The notes beneath the pieces are model-generated. The model ran no database searches. It saw nothing but the letters and a program-made list of their open reading frames with translations, and was not told the DNA's origin. DNA of 64,000 nucleotides from CADEEN01 sp963738425 (GTDB lineage: Bacteria; Pseudomonadota; Gammaproteobacteria; Burkholderiales; Burkholderiaceae_C), in the NCBI GenBank assembly GCA_963738425.1, contig CAVTWT010000006.1:39522-103521 (forward strand), given 5' to 3'. The translations under genes were made by a program, and so were the position numbers. Positions 56,265 through 64,000 of this stretch are shown piece by piece (the first letter of the stretch is position 1; each line of letters starts with the position of its first letter).

Positions 56265-57380
56265 TCACGTGCGACGGCATCGCAGGTCGTCGAAGGTCAA
56301 GCCGGTGTCGGCCATGTGCGCCGGCAGCTCCCGGCCGAGGATGCGCGCGGCGCACGCTGCGCCCATCGCCGCGCTGGTCTGGATGCCGTAGCCACCCTGG
56401 CCGCAGCACCAGAAGAAACCCGGCAGTGCATCGTCGAAGCCGCCGACCAGCGCACCATCGGGCACGAAGCTGCGCAGGCCGGCCCAGGTGCGCAGAGGGC
56501 GGCGGATCGCGAGTGTGGTCGCTGCTTCGATGCGCGCGATGCCGGTGGCGATGTCGAGCTCTTCGGCCACGACGTCGTGCGGTGGCACCGGGTCGGCATT
56601 GGCCGGCGAGCCGAGCAGCACACCGGCATCGGGCTTGAAATAGAAGTCCTCGTCGAGGCCCACCACGCACGGCCAGGCGCGTGTGTCGAGGCCGGCGGGT
56701 GGCGCGAAAGTGAAGGCGCTGCGGCGCTTGGGTTGCAGGCCGAGGGGGCGCGCGCCGGCAAGTGCGCCGAGGGCGTCGGCCCAGGCGCCAGCGGCGTTGA
56801 CGATAACGGGGGCGCGCAAGGTGCGTGTGGCGTCACCGACCTCCCAGCGGCCGGCCGTGAAGCCGAGACGCTGCACGTCGAAGTCGCAGACCAGCGTCGC
56901 GCCCTCGGCCCTGGCGCTGCGAAGGTAGTGCTGGTGCAGTGCGTGCACGTCGATGTCGCTGGCGTCGTCGTCGTACAGCGCTGCGGCCACGGCCTGGTCT
57001 CGCAGCACCGGTACCAGAGCCTGCGCCGCGCGGGTGTCGAGCAACCTCACACCGCGCGCACCTTCGGCGAGCAGGCGCTCGTGCAGGTGGTGCAAGGCCT
57101 GGATCTGCGCGCCTGTTGCGGGAAACAGCGAGCCACGCGGTGCCAGCACACCGAGCACCGCTTGCAGAGTGCTGCGGCTTGCGCGCGTCAGCGCCCGCAC
57201 CTGCGGCGGGCCGTAGCTGGGTGCGAACACGGCCGCAGAACGTCCGGTGCTGTGATAGCCCGGCTGCGTTTCGCGCTCGACGATCGCCACGCGGACATGC
57301 GGCGCCAGAAAGTGAGCCGCCGAAGCACCGGCGATGCCGGCGCCGATGACGATGGCGTCGAAGTCCTGCGCGCTGGTCAC
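56265..57380 (-). CDS. FAD-dependent amino-acid oxidase/dehydrogenase (DAO family)
   Basis: 371 aa from GTG. FAD-binding AIVIGAGIAGASAAHFLA at the N-terminus, the HSTGRSAAVFAP loop and the C-terminal FWCCGQGGYGIQTSAAMG are DAO family signs. It would oxidise a D-amino acid, glycine or similar amine. The HNH-like gene ends 9 nt upstream, so the two are probably one unit. Confidence 0.85.
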   Translation of the reverse strand: MTSAQDFDAIVIGAGIAGASAAHFLAPHVRVAIVERETQPGYHSTGRSAAVFAPSYGPPQVRALTRASRSTLQAVLGVLAPRGSLFPATGAQIQALHHLHERLLAEGARGVRLLDTRAAQALVPVLRDQAVAAALYDDDASDIDVHALHQHYLRSARAEGATLVCDFDVQRLGFTAGRWEVGDATRTLRAPVIVNAAGAWADALGALAGARPLGLQPKRRSAFTFAPPAGLDTRAWPCVVGLDEDFYFKPDAGVLLGSPANADPVPPHDVVAEELDIATGIARIEAATTLAIRRPLRTWAGLRSFVPDGALVGGFDDALPGFFWCCGQGGYGIQTSAAMGAACAARILGRELPAHMADTGLTFDDLRCRRT

Positions 57381-57389
57381 CCGCGAATG

Positions 57390-58466
57390 TTAGACGCGAT
57401 GCACGATCCGCTTGACCGGCGGCTTGGGCGGTGTGGTGGGCTGCATCGCCCAGCCCTCGGTGGCCGCCGCTTGCGGCAGCCACTGCCAGCCGCGGCCACC
57501 CAGCCGCAGCTTCGCAGCCATGCGCACGGCGCGTTCGCACGCCGCTTCGTCGAGCTGCAATGCGAAACGCTGCCAGCGGCGGTTGACGGCGGCGTCGGTC
57601 CACAGGTCTTCGAGCGCGTGGCGCAAGTCGGCGCCGCCGGTCTTCATACCGATGGCCAGGCGCCGTGCCTGCAGCGTCAGCACGAAGACCTGGAAGTCGT
57701 GACGTGCCGGTGCCGGCAGATGCGCCATCAGCTCGCGCAGCCGCGGCACCGCCTGCGTTTCGGTAAAGGCCAGTGTCACCACCGCCTGCAGCGCCTGCAC
57801 CGGGTTCAACAAGCGCAACCGGTTCGGTGGCAATATCAAGAGCGGCAGGCAGGCCGCCTCTTCGTGCTTCATCAGCGTGGCAAAACTCATCAGCACCGCC
57901 AGGCGCGACCACTGAAGCGCAGACAGGCCGTCGAGCGTGTCCAGGCCTGAGGCTTCAAGTTGTTTGACCACCATCAGCGCGTCGCGGCAGCCGAGGTCGG
58001 CCTTGGCTTCGTTGGCGCGCGACGACATCACGGCCAGGTTGCCGGCGGCATAGCCAGCCTGGTTGCAGACGCGGTCGACCGAGGCATCACTGCCGGCGCC
58101 GCTGGCGTGGGTGAGGGTGGTGCGTGTGATAGGGCACATCGGCACGTCGATCTGCGCCAGAAAGTTCGGCGTGACCTGCGTGCCTTCGAACACGCGGCCC
58201 CGGCGCCAGGCGCCAAAGCGAAGTTGCAGCCACTTGCGCACCGGCGGCGTCGGCTTTAGCGTGCGGTTGCCGAAGACCGCACTGCCGGCTTGCCAGCCCT
58301 GGTGCACGGGGTGGCCGTCGGCCAGCGCCTCCGGCGGCGGTGTCAGGCGGTAGTGGGCGTAGTCCCAGCCGAGTTCGAAGGCCGTGCGGTCGGTCGTGCC
58401 ATCGTTCGTGCTGGTGTCGCGAACGGCAGGCAGGGTGTCGGCGAACAGGTCGAGCGTGGTGGACAT
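57390..58466 (-). CDS. HNH-like domain protein of unknown function
   Basis: 358 aa. GAAAGAGA precedes the ATG. The mid-protein segment (about residues 110-165) reads CPITRTTLTHASG, SVDRVCNQAGYAAGNLAVMS, then RANEAKADLG: the CP, DR, GY, GN and RAN-K pattern known from phage-type HNH nucleases. The rest is helical with no motif I recognise. It is divergent from a WYL regulator with a duplicated operator between them. It could be a nuclease or a domesticated, inactive relative. Confidence 0.6.
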   Translation of the reverse strand: MSTTLDLFADTLPAVRDTSTNDGTTDRTAFELGWDYAHYRLTPPPEALADGHPVHQGWQAGSAVFGNRTLKPTPPVRKWLQLRFGAWRRGRVFEGTQVTPNFLAQIDVPMCPITRTTLTHASGAGSDASVDRVCNQAGYAAGNLAVMSSRANEAKADLGCRDALMVVKQLEASGLDTLDGLSALQWSRLAVLMSFATLMKHEEAACLPLLILPPNRLRLLNPVQALQAVVTLAFTETQAVPRLRELMAHLPAPARHDFQVFVLTLQARRLAIGMKTGGADLRHALEDLWTDAAVNRRWQRFALQLDEAACERAVRMAAKLRLGGRGWQWLPQAAATEGWAMQPTTPPKPPVKRIVHRV

Positions 58467-58527
58467 GGCGATCTCTTTCGGTTGGGAGCACCGGAACGTC
58501 TCCGGCGCTGACAGCTTCGCCGCTGGC

Positions 58528-58546
58528 AGGCTCATGGGGTGAGCCT
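58528..58546. promoter_or_regulatory. Inverted repeat 1 (AGGCTCA-N5-TGAGCCT)
   Basis: Perfect 7-bp arms around TGGGG. Same half-site (GGCTCA/TGAGCC) and same 5-bp spacer as the repeat at 58570, with centres 43 bp apart, about four helix turns. Lies in the leader of the HNH-like gene. Confidence 0.65.
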
Positions 58547-58569
58547 ACAAAGTTCGGGTTGTTAACATG

Positions 58570-58590
58570 GTGGCTCACGCCATGAGCCAC
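58570..58590. promoter_or_regulatory. Inverted repeat 2 (GTGGCTCA-N5-TGAGCCAC)
   Basis: Perfect 8-bp arms around CGCCA, ending 4 bp before the WYL ATG. Partner of the repeat at 58528; the pair looks like two operators for the WYL protein, controlling both divergent genes. Confidence 0.7.
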
Positions 58591-58594
58591 CTGT

Positions 58595-59581
58595 ATGGAC
58601 CGCACCGAACGCTTCTACAAGATTGAACTCCTGATCCGCAATCGCGGCAGCGTGCCCTTCGCCGAGCTGATGGACGAACTCGGCGTCAGCCGGGCGACCT
58701 TGAAACGCGACCTCGAGTACCTGCGCGAGCGGCTCGATGCGCCGATCGTCTATGACCGCGACAGCAATGGCTACCGATTCACCGTGGCCGATGCGCGCGA
58801 CGCTGGGCAGGTGAAGCACGAGCTGCCCGGCCTGTGGTTTTCCGAGCGCGAGATTCACGCGCTGCTGACGATGCACCAGTTGATCGAGGGCTTGGACGAG
58901 GGCGGCGTGCTGGCGCGCCACCTGCAGCCGCTGCTCGACAAGCTGCACGGCATGCTCGGCGCCAGCGAAAGCGAATCGCGGGAGATGGTCAAACGCGTCA
59001 AGGTCATGTCGGCGGCGCGGCGGCCTGTGGCGCCGAAGCACTTCGAAGTGATTGGCGGTGCACTTTCACGACGCCTGCGGGTTCACTTGCACTATTGGGT
59101 GCGCAGCCGCCGCGAGATGACGGAGCGCACCGTCTCGCCGCAGCGTCTCGTGCACTGGCGCAATACCTGGTACCTCGACGCCTGGTGCCACGCCACCGAC
59201 GCATTGCGCCGCTTCGCGCTCGACGCCATCCGCGAGGCCGATCTGGTGGAGCAGCGTGCCAAGGACGTGGCGATCAAGACCATCGAAGCCGAACTCGACG
59301 CAGGCTACGGCGCCTTCAGCGGCGCCAAGGTGCAATGGGCGACGCTCGATTTCACGCCCGAGGCCGCGCAGTGGGTCAGGCACGAGCAGTGGCATCCGCA
59401 GCAGGAAGCCAAGCTGCATTCGGATGGCTCGCTGACGCTGCGCGTGCCCTATGCGGATGCGACCGAGTTGGCGATGGACATCCTTCGTCATGGCGAGCAG
59501 GTCAAGGTGCTGGCGCCCGTGGCCCTTCGCGAGGCCGTGTGGGCGACGCTGGGGCGAGCGGCGGCGCGGTACGCCGGCTGA
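58595..59581 (+). CDS. WYL-domain transcriptional regulator (YafY/DeoR-HTH type)
   Basis: 328 aa. N-terminal winged HTH (ERFYKIELLIRNRGSVPFAE, GVSRATLKRDLEYLRERL), then the WYL domain (LHYWVRSRREMTERTVSPQR, NTWYLDAWCHATDALRRFAL) and a C-terminal WCX extension. WYL proteins bind ligands, often nucleic-acid fragments or nucleotides, and repress their neighbours. The two matched palindromes upstream are probable targets. Divergent from the HNH-like gene. Confidence 0.88.
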   Translation: MDRTERFYKIELLIRNRGSVPFAELMDELGVSRATLKRDLEYLRERLDAPIVYDRDSNGYRFTVADARDAGQVKHELPGLWFSEREIHALLTMHQLIEGLDEGGVLARHLQPLLDKLHGMLGASESESREMVKRVKVMSAARRPVAPKHFEVIGGALSRRLRVHLHYWVRSRREMTERTVSPQRLVHWRNTWYLDAWCHATDALRRFALDAIREADLVEQRAKDVAIKTIEAELDAGYGAFSGAKVQWATLDFTPEAAQWVRHEQWHPQQEAKLHSDGSLTLRVPYADATELAMDILRHGEQVKVLAPVALREAVWATLGRAAARYAG

Positions 59582-59640
59582 AGCCGGCGGTAGCCGGCAG
59601 CAAGGGGTGCGAACGCTGCGGTTTGGCAACAGGTACAAAC

Positions 59641-59663
59641 GTAAATAGGAATAGTTCGCATTC
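59641..59663. promoter_or_regulatory. Candidate Fur box upstream of the TonB receptor
   Basis: The AT-rich GTAAATAGGAATAGTTCGCA followed by TTC, in a 217-bp gap of otherwise GC-rich sequence. It resembles a degenerate Fur site (AATAGGAATAGTT-CGCATTC), 137 bp before the receptor start. Iron control fits the receptor-PiuC content, but the match is loose. Confidence 0.4.
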
Positions 59664-59798
59664 AACTGCTAACATCACCGCGCCAATCAGCGCACTGTCG
59701 TGCATAGCCGCCGCCAACGCGATCCCCTGGGTCGCGGCCGCGTGTCGCTGCCAAGGCCCTTCGTTCGACCTTTGACAGCGACACCCAGGAGAACCTGC

Positions 59799-62052
59799 AT
59801 GACGAACCGTGCCCGCCGCCGGCCTCGACCGGCCCGCCTGCCCATCCCAGCCCTGTTGGCCCTGATGGCCAGCGGCGCCGCCGCCCAATCCACTGCACCG
59901 GGTCCGGCGCCTGCTGACACCGCGCCGGTGCTGCCAGCCGTGCGCGCAAAGGCCGCGCCCGAGTCGTCGGACAAGGAGTCGGTGCGTGCAACAACGACCA
60001 CCATCGGCAAGGGCAAGCAGGATCTGCGCGACGTGCCGCAGTCGGTGACCGTCGTCACCGAGAGGCTGATCGACGACCGCAATCTCGACACGATGAAGGA
60101 AGCGCTGCGCAACACGGCCGGCATCACCTTCCTCGCTGCCGAAGGGCGGCGAGGAGGACATCCGCCTGCGCGGTTTCCCGCTGCAGGCCAGCGGCGACGT
60201 CTTCGTCGACGGCATTCGCGACCCGGCCTTCTACGACCGCGACACCTTCTTCCTCGAACGCCTGGAGGTCCTGCGCGGCTCGGCCTCGATGCTGTTCGGA
60301 CGCGGCTCGACCGGCGGCGCCGTGAACATGGTGACCAAGGCACCGCGCCTGATGACCGAGAACCAGATCGAGGTCACCCTCGGCAGCTACGAATACAAGC
60401 GGGTGGTCGGCGAGTTCAACGTCGGGCTCAACGACAACAGCGCCTTCAACCTCGGCCTGATGGCGACCGAGGCCGACAACAACGGCGCCGGCAGCTCGCT
60501 CAGCAAATGGGGCATCGGCGCTGGCTTCCGCACCGGGATCGGCGAGAGGAACGAGTTCTCGATCGGCTTCTACCACCTCGACAACAACAACGGCATGAAC
60601 TACGGCATGCCGTTCATTCGGCCGGTCAGCGTCCAGACGGTTCCGGCCTCCGAGCTGCTGCCGCTGCCGCCGGAGCGCTACTACGGCATGGCCAGCGACT
60701 ACAACGCCGGCACCGCCAGCACCCTGACGCTGGGCCACATCCACCGTTTCAGCTCGCAGACCGAACTGAACACCCGTGCGCGCATCGGCAACTACGGGCG
60801 GGACCAGCGCGCGGGCACGGTACGCTTTGCCGGCGCGGCCTTGCAGCCGGACGGACAGCTGGTCTCGTTGCAGACCTTCGGTCCGAACACGGTGATCAAC
60901 CGCGGCACGCAGCTCAAAATCCAGGAGATGCGCAACCTGTTCGTGCAGAGCGATCTGACGACGAAGTTTTCTGCGCTCGGCGTTCGCCACGAGGTGCTGG
61001 CCGGTGCCGACGTGGCCCAGGAGCACAAGGAAGTTTACGCGGCGCGCAACGCGGCACAGGGCGGCGTCACCCTGGTCAAGCCCACCACGACGGTCGGCAC
61101 GCCCGACGATGGCGCCTGGATCGACGAGAGCACGCGGGTGCTGCGCAAGTCCAACCAGTACGACGCGCGCGCCTTCGGCGCCTACGTGCAGGACCTGATC
61201 GAGTTCCTGCCCGGCTGGAAGTTGCTGCTCGGCATGCGCTACGACAGGCTGACCGGCGACTACGACACCTTCGGCATTCCGAACACGGCGCCCGGCCCGG
61301 TGACGACGGCGAGCTACCGCATGAAGGTGAGCGAGGTGTCCAAGCGCGCTGGCCTGATCTACCAACCCAACGACAGGCTGTCGTTTCACTTCTCGGCCGC
61401 GACCTCGTTCAACACCTCGGGCGATGCCTACTCGCTCAATGAGGACAACGAGAACATTCCGCCCGAGCAGTCGATCAACGTCGAGCTCGGCGGCCGTTGG
61501 GAGTCGGCCGGCGGCAACTTCACCACACGCGCCGCCGTGTTCCGCAGCACCAAGCTGCACGAGCGCAACACCGACCCGCTGGTGGACCTGGTCACTCTGT
61601 CGGGCAAGCGCCATGTGGCCGGTCTGGAACTCGACCTCACCGGCCGCCTGCTGCCGGGCTGGGAGGTCTACGGCTCGTACATGTGGCTGCCGGTGGCGCG
61701 CATCGACGAGGGTGTGCCGGGCGCCGAAGGCGAGGGCTCGCGGCCGTCGCTGACACCGCGCCATTCGGGCACGATCTGGACCACCTACCAGCTGACGCCG
61801 CAGTTGCGCCTGGGCGGCGGCTTGAACGCGCGCTCGTCGCAGACACCGCTGCGCAATCCGGTCGGCGTCGAGATCCCGAAGTTCATCACCGCCGACCTGA
61901 TGGCCGAGTACGCGGTCGTGCGCGACAAGTTCATCATCAAGGCCAACCTGGTCAACGTGACGGACAAGCTCTACGCCGATTCGGTCTACCCGGGCCACTA
62001 CATCCCAGGGCCGGGCCGCATGCTCCAGGTCACCGGCAAGTGGAAGTTCTGA
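59799..62052 (+). CDS. TonB-dependent catecholate-siderophore receptor (Fiu/PiuA-like, apparent frameshift)
   Basis: About 750 aa. AGGAGA precedes the ATG; a signal peptide ends near SGAAAQS. The plug starts DLRDVPQSVTVVTERLIDDR and continues DIRLRGFPLQASGDVFVDGI after a frame change near 60147, where GGG is probably GG (span one over a multiple of three). LEVLRGSASMLFGRGSTGGA and the final MLQVTGKWKF (terminal aromatic) define the receptor. It imports ferric siderophores through the outer membrane. piuC follows. Confidence 0.9.
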
Positions 62053-62074
62053 AGCCCGCAGTGACAATCCGGCG

Positions 62075-62759
62075 ATGCTGATCCGCATCGCCGGACTTCT
62101 CGACCACGCCGCGCTGGCCGAAGCGCGCCGCCTGCTCGACAGCGCGCCCTGGGAGGACGGTCGCACGACGGCCGGCTCGCAGGCCGCGCGCGTCAAGAAC
62201 AACCAGCAGCTCGCGCGCGGCGGCGACGCGGCGCGGGCGCTGCAGGCGCTGGTGCTCGGCGCGCTCGAACGTCATCAGGGCTTCTTCTCGGCCGCGCTGC
62301 CCAAGCGCGTGCTACCGCCGCTGTTCAACCGCTACGGCGGCGAGCAGAACTTCTATGGCGCCCATGTCGACCAGGCGGTGCGCTTCGTGCCCGGCAGCGC
62401 CGAGAAGCTGCGCTGCGACATCAGCGCGACGCTCTTTCTCTGCGACCGCGACAGCTACGACGGCGGCGAGCTCGTCGTCGAGCACAGTTTCGGCGAACAA
62501 CGCATCAAGCTCGACGCCGGCGACCTGGTGCTGTACCCCGGCAGCAGCGTGCACCGCGTCGAGCCGGTGACCCGCGGCGAACGGCTGGCCAGCTTCTTCT
62601 GGATCGAGAGCATGGTGCGCAGCACCGAGCAGCGCCGGCTGCTTGTGGGATCTCGACGGTGCCATCACCGCGCTGCGCTCGCGGCATGGCGATGGCGAGG
62701 AAACCGTGCGTCTGACCGGCGTCTATCACAACCTGCTGCGCGAGTGGGCCGACACATGA
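62075..62759 (+). CDS. piuC: PKHD-type Fe(II)/2-oxoglutarate hydroxylase PiuC (apparent frameshift)
   Basis: About 228 aa. The iron site HVDQAVRF (H-x-D) and distal YPGSSVHRVEPVTRGERLA (H and R) are present. Near 62645 the frame shifts: the proper end (WDLDGAITALRSRHGDG, LLREWADT) lies in the next frame and stops at 62759. The span is one base over a multiple of three. PiuC-type genes accompany TonB receptors under iron control. Overlaps the next gene by ATGA. Confidence 0.88.
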
Positions 62760-63838
62760 CGGCGTCAGCGTCACCGGCGATCAACCTGCACGACTACGAG
62801 GCGCTCGCACGCGAGCGGCTCGACCCCGCGGCGTTTGCCTACGTCGCAGGCGGGGCTGGCGACGAGATCACGCTCGCTGCCAACCGAGCAGCCTGGGATG
62901 CGATCGCGCTGGTGCCGCGCGTCTTGCGCGACGTCGGCAAGGTCGATGCGAGTGTCGAGTGCTTCGGCCGTCGTTGGGCGCACCCGGTGTGGATGGCGCC
63001 GATGGCCTGGCAGCGCATGGTCCACCCGCTCGGCGAGGCCGCCAGCGCGTTGGCGGCGTCTGCGCAGGGCGCCGGCTTCGTGCTGGCCGAGCAGTCCGGC
63101 GTGTCGATCGAGGAGATCGGCAAGCTGGTGCGCGACGAGCCGGGCCGCGGACCGCTGGCCCTGCAGATCAGGCTGCATCACGACCGTGGCTTCAGCCTGG
63201 CGCTGACCGAACGTGCACGCGCAGCAGGCTTCGACGCCATCGTGCTGACGCTCGACTCGGTGTCCAACGGCGCGCGCGACCGCGAGCGCCGTGCGGGCTT
63301 CGCTCCGCCACCGGACGTGACGCCGGTCAACCTCGCCCACCTGCCGCCGCCGCCGCCCGATGCGCCGCCGCATCCGGCGATGACTTGGCGCGATCTCGAT
63401 TGGCTGCTCGGCGCGTGCCGGCTGCCGGTGGTGGTCAAGGGCGTGCTGCACCCGGCGGACGCGAAGCAGGCGGCCACAGCAGGCGTTGCGGCGATCGTCG
63501 TCTCCAATCACGGCGGGCGCACGCTCGACACGGTGGTCGCCACCGCACGCGCCTTGCCGCGCATCGCCGACGCAGTGGGTGGCAAGACACCGTTGATGGT
63601 CGACGGCGGTATCCGCCGCGGCACCGACGTACTGAAGGCGCTCGCGCTCGGAGCACGCGCCGTCCTGGTGGGGCGCCCGCTGTACTTCGCGCTCGCTGCC
63701 GCTGGGCCCCTGGGCGTGGCGCAGGCGCTGCGGCTGCTGCGCGACGAACTCGAAATGGCCTTGGTGCTGAGCGGCTGCAGGACGCTCGGCGATGCCGGCC
63801 CTGAATTGCTCGCCGAACTGTCAGGTCAGCGCGGCTGA
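62756..63838 (+). CDS. FMN-dependent alpha-hydroxy-acid oxidase/dehydrogenase
   Basis: 360 aa. NLHDYEALARERLDPAAFAY at the start, the catalytic segment VVSNHGGRTLDTV (His-Gly-Gly-Arg) and VDGGIRRGTDVLKALALGA are hallmarks of the lactate oxidase/glycolate oxidase family. It oxidises L-lactate or a related hydroxyacid, in the cytosol. Coupling to piuC by ATGA is unusual for this family. Its end overlaps the convergent MFS gene by 13 nt. Confidence 0.88.
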   Translation: MTASASPAINLHDYEALARERLDPAAFAYVAGGAGDEITLAANRAAWDAIALVPRVLRDVGKVDASVECFGRRWAHPVWMAPMAWQRMVHPLGEAASALAASAQGAGFVLAEQSGVSIEEIGKLVRDEPGRGPLALQIRLHHDRGFSLALTERARAAGFDAIVLTLDSVSNGARDRERRAGFAPPPDVTPVNLAHLPPPPPDAPPHPAMTWRDLDWLLGACRLPVVVKGVLHPADAKQAATAGVAAIVVSNHGGRTLDTVVATARALPRIADAVGGKTPLMVDGGIRRGTDVLKALALGARAVLVGRPLYFALAAAGPLGVAQALRLLRDELEMALVLSGCRTLGDAGPELLAELSGQRG

Positions 63839-64000
63839 GCGCCGGCCGTCGGCGCTGCGCGTTGCAAAGCGCGCACGCGATACAACAGCAGCAGCACGAT
63901 CGACAGATTCAGCAGATTCCAGCCGATGCCGTTGATGAACGCGGCGTGGTACGACCCGGTCAGGTCGAACACCTTACCCGACATCCAGCCGCCCAGGGCC
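63826..64000 (-). CDS. MFS transporter, C-terminal part (runs off the window)
   Basis: The last 57 codons or so: ALGGWMSGKVFDLTGSYHAA, FINGIGWNLLNLSIVLLLLY and a basic tail ending AGAQPR. The GGWMSGKVFDLTGSY pattern and the final hydrophobic helix match the end of MFS carriers. It is convergent with the hydroxyacid oxidase gene, and the start lies beyond the window. Confidence 0.7.
   Translation of the reverse strand, partial: ALGGWMSGKVFDLTGSYHAAFINGIGWNLLNLSIVLLLLYRVRALQRAAPTAGAQPR

Noticed and set aside
1..64000. CRISPR array, prophage, insertion sequence or integron
   Set aside because: No regular direct repeats with spacers, no transposase, integrase or phage structural genes were found by reading.

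Overview
The window is about 64 kb of GC-rich, gene-dense bacterial chromosome. The gene families, the cell-wall and LPS genes and the local gene orders (MFS–small ORF–methyltransferase–dapA–bamC–MBL hydrolase; coaBC–dut; manB–waaA; alaS–GNAT) fit a betaproteobacterium. Burkholderiales, perhaps the Rubrivivax/Leptothrix/Methylibium side, is my best guess. No rRNA, prophage, IS element or CRISPR array was seen.

Layout. 0-0.3 kb: tRNA-Glu and tRNA-Asp with a terminator. 0.3-10 kb (minus strand): a branched-chain-type ABC importer (substrate-binding protein, livH, livM, livG, livF) followed by a MetE-like methyltransferase. Upstream of it lie a VanAB-like Rieske oxygenase/reductase pair, a GntR/FCD regulator and an EamA transporter; together they resemble an aromatic-compound uptake and demethylation module. 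10-12 kb: alkylation repair (Ada-AlkA fusion, ogt). 12-19 kb: DUF4399 protein, Gfo/Idh oxidoreductase, peptidoglycan-binding protein, CBS protein, LytS/LytTR two-component pair. 17.8-20.5 kb: manB and waaA (LPS). 20.5-26 kb: DUF1501/DUF1800 pair, TolC-type porin, pcm, TetR with a clear palindromic operator. 26-29.3 kb: DUF1439 lipoprotein, uppP, GST, trmB. 29.4-32.9 kb: two tandem paralogous lipoproteins with Ig-like and thrombospondin-3-like segments. 33-37 kb: tRNA-Gly, degenerate GGDEF protein, alaS, GNAT. 37.3-39.2 kb: a lower-GC DUF4209/HEPN-like gene that looks acquired. 39.3-43.7 kb: cydAB, coaBC, dut. 43.8-46.5 kb: slyD, an L16-hydroxylase-like cupin, an 11-mer-repeat lipoprotein. 46.6-52.7 kb: MBL, bamC, dapA, methyltransferase, a 43-aa membrane peptide, MFS, MORN-like protein. 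52.8-58.5 kb: parE, GNAT, methyltransferase, FAD oxidase, HNH-like protein. 58.6-64 kb: WYL regulator with two matched operators, TonB receptor, piuC, FMN hydroxyacid oxidase, and the 3' end of an MFS gene.

Sequence quality. At least ten otherwise intact genes, including essential alaS, carry apparent single-base frameshifts. Base errors in the sequence explain most of these better than gene decay. Such genes are given as one full-span entry with the break noted.

Most interesting leads: the duplicated inverted repeats between the WYL regulator and the HNH-like gene, the tandem lipoprotein paralogues, the HEPN-like DUF4209 gene, a dispersed GC-rich intergenic repeat family (three good copies), and the 43-aa membrane peptide.
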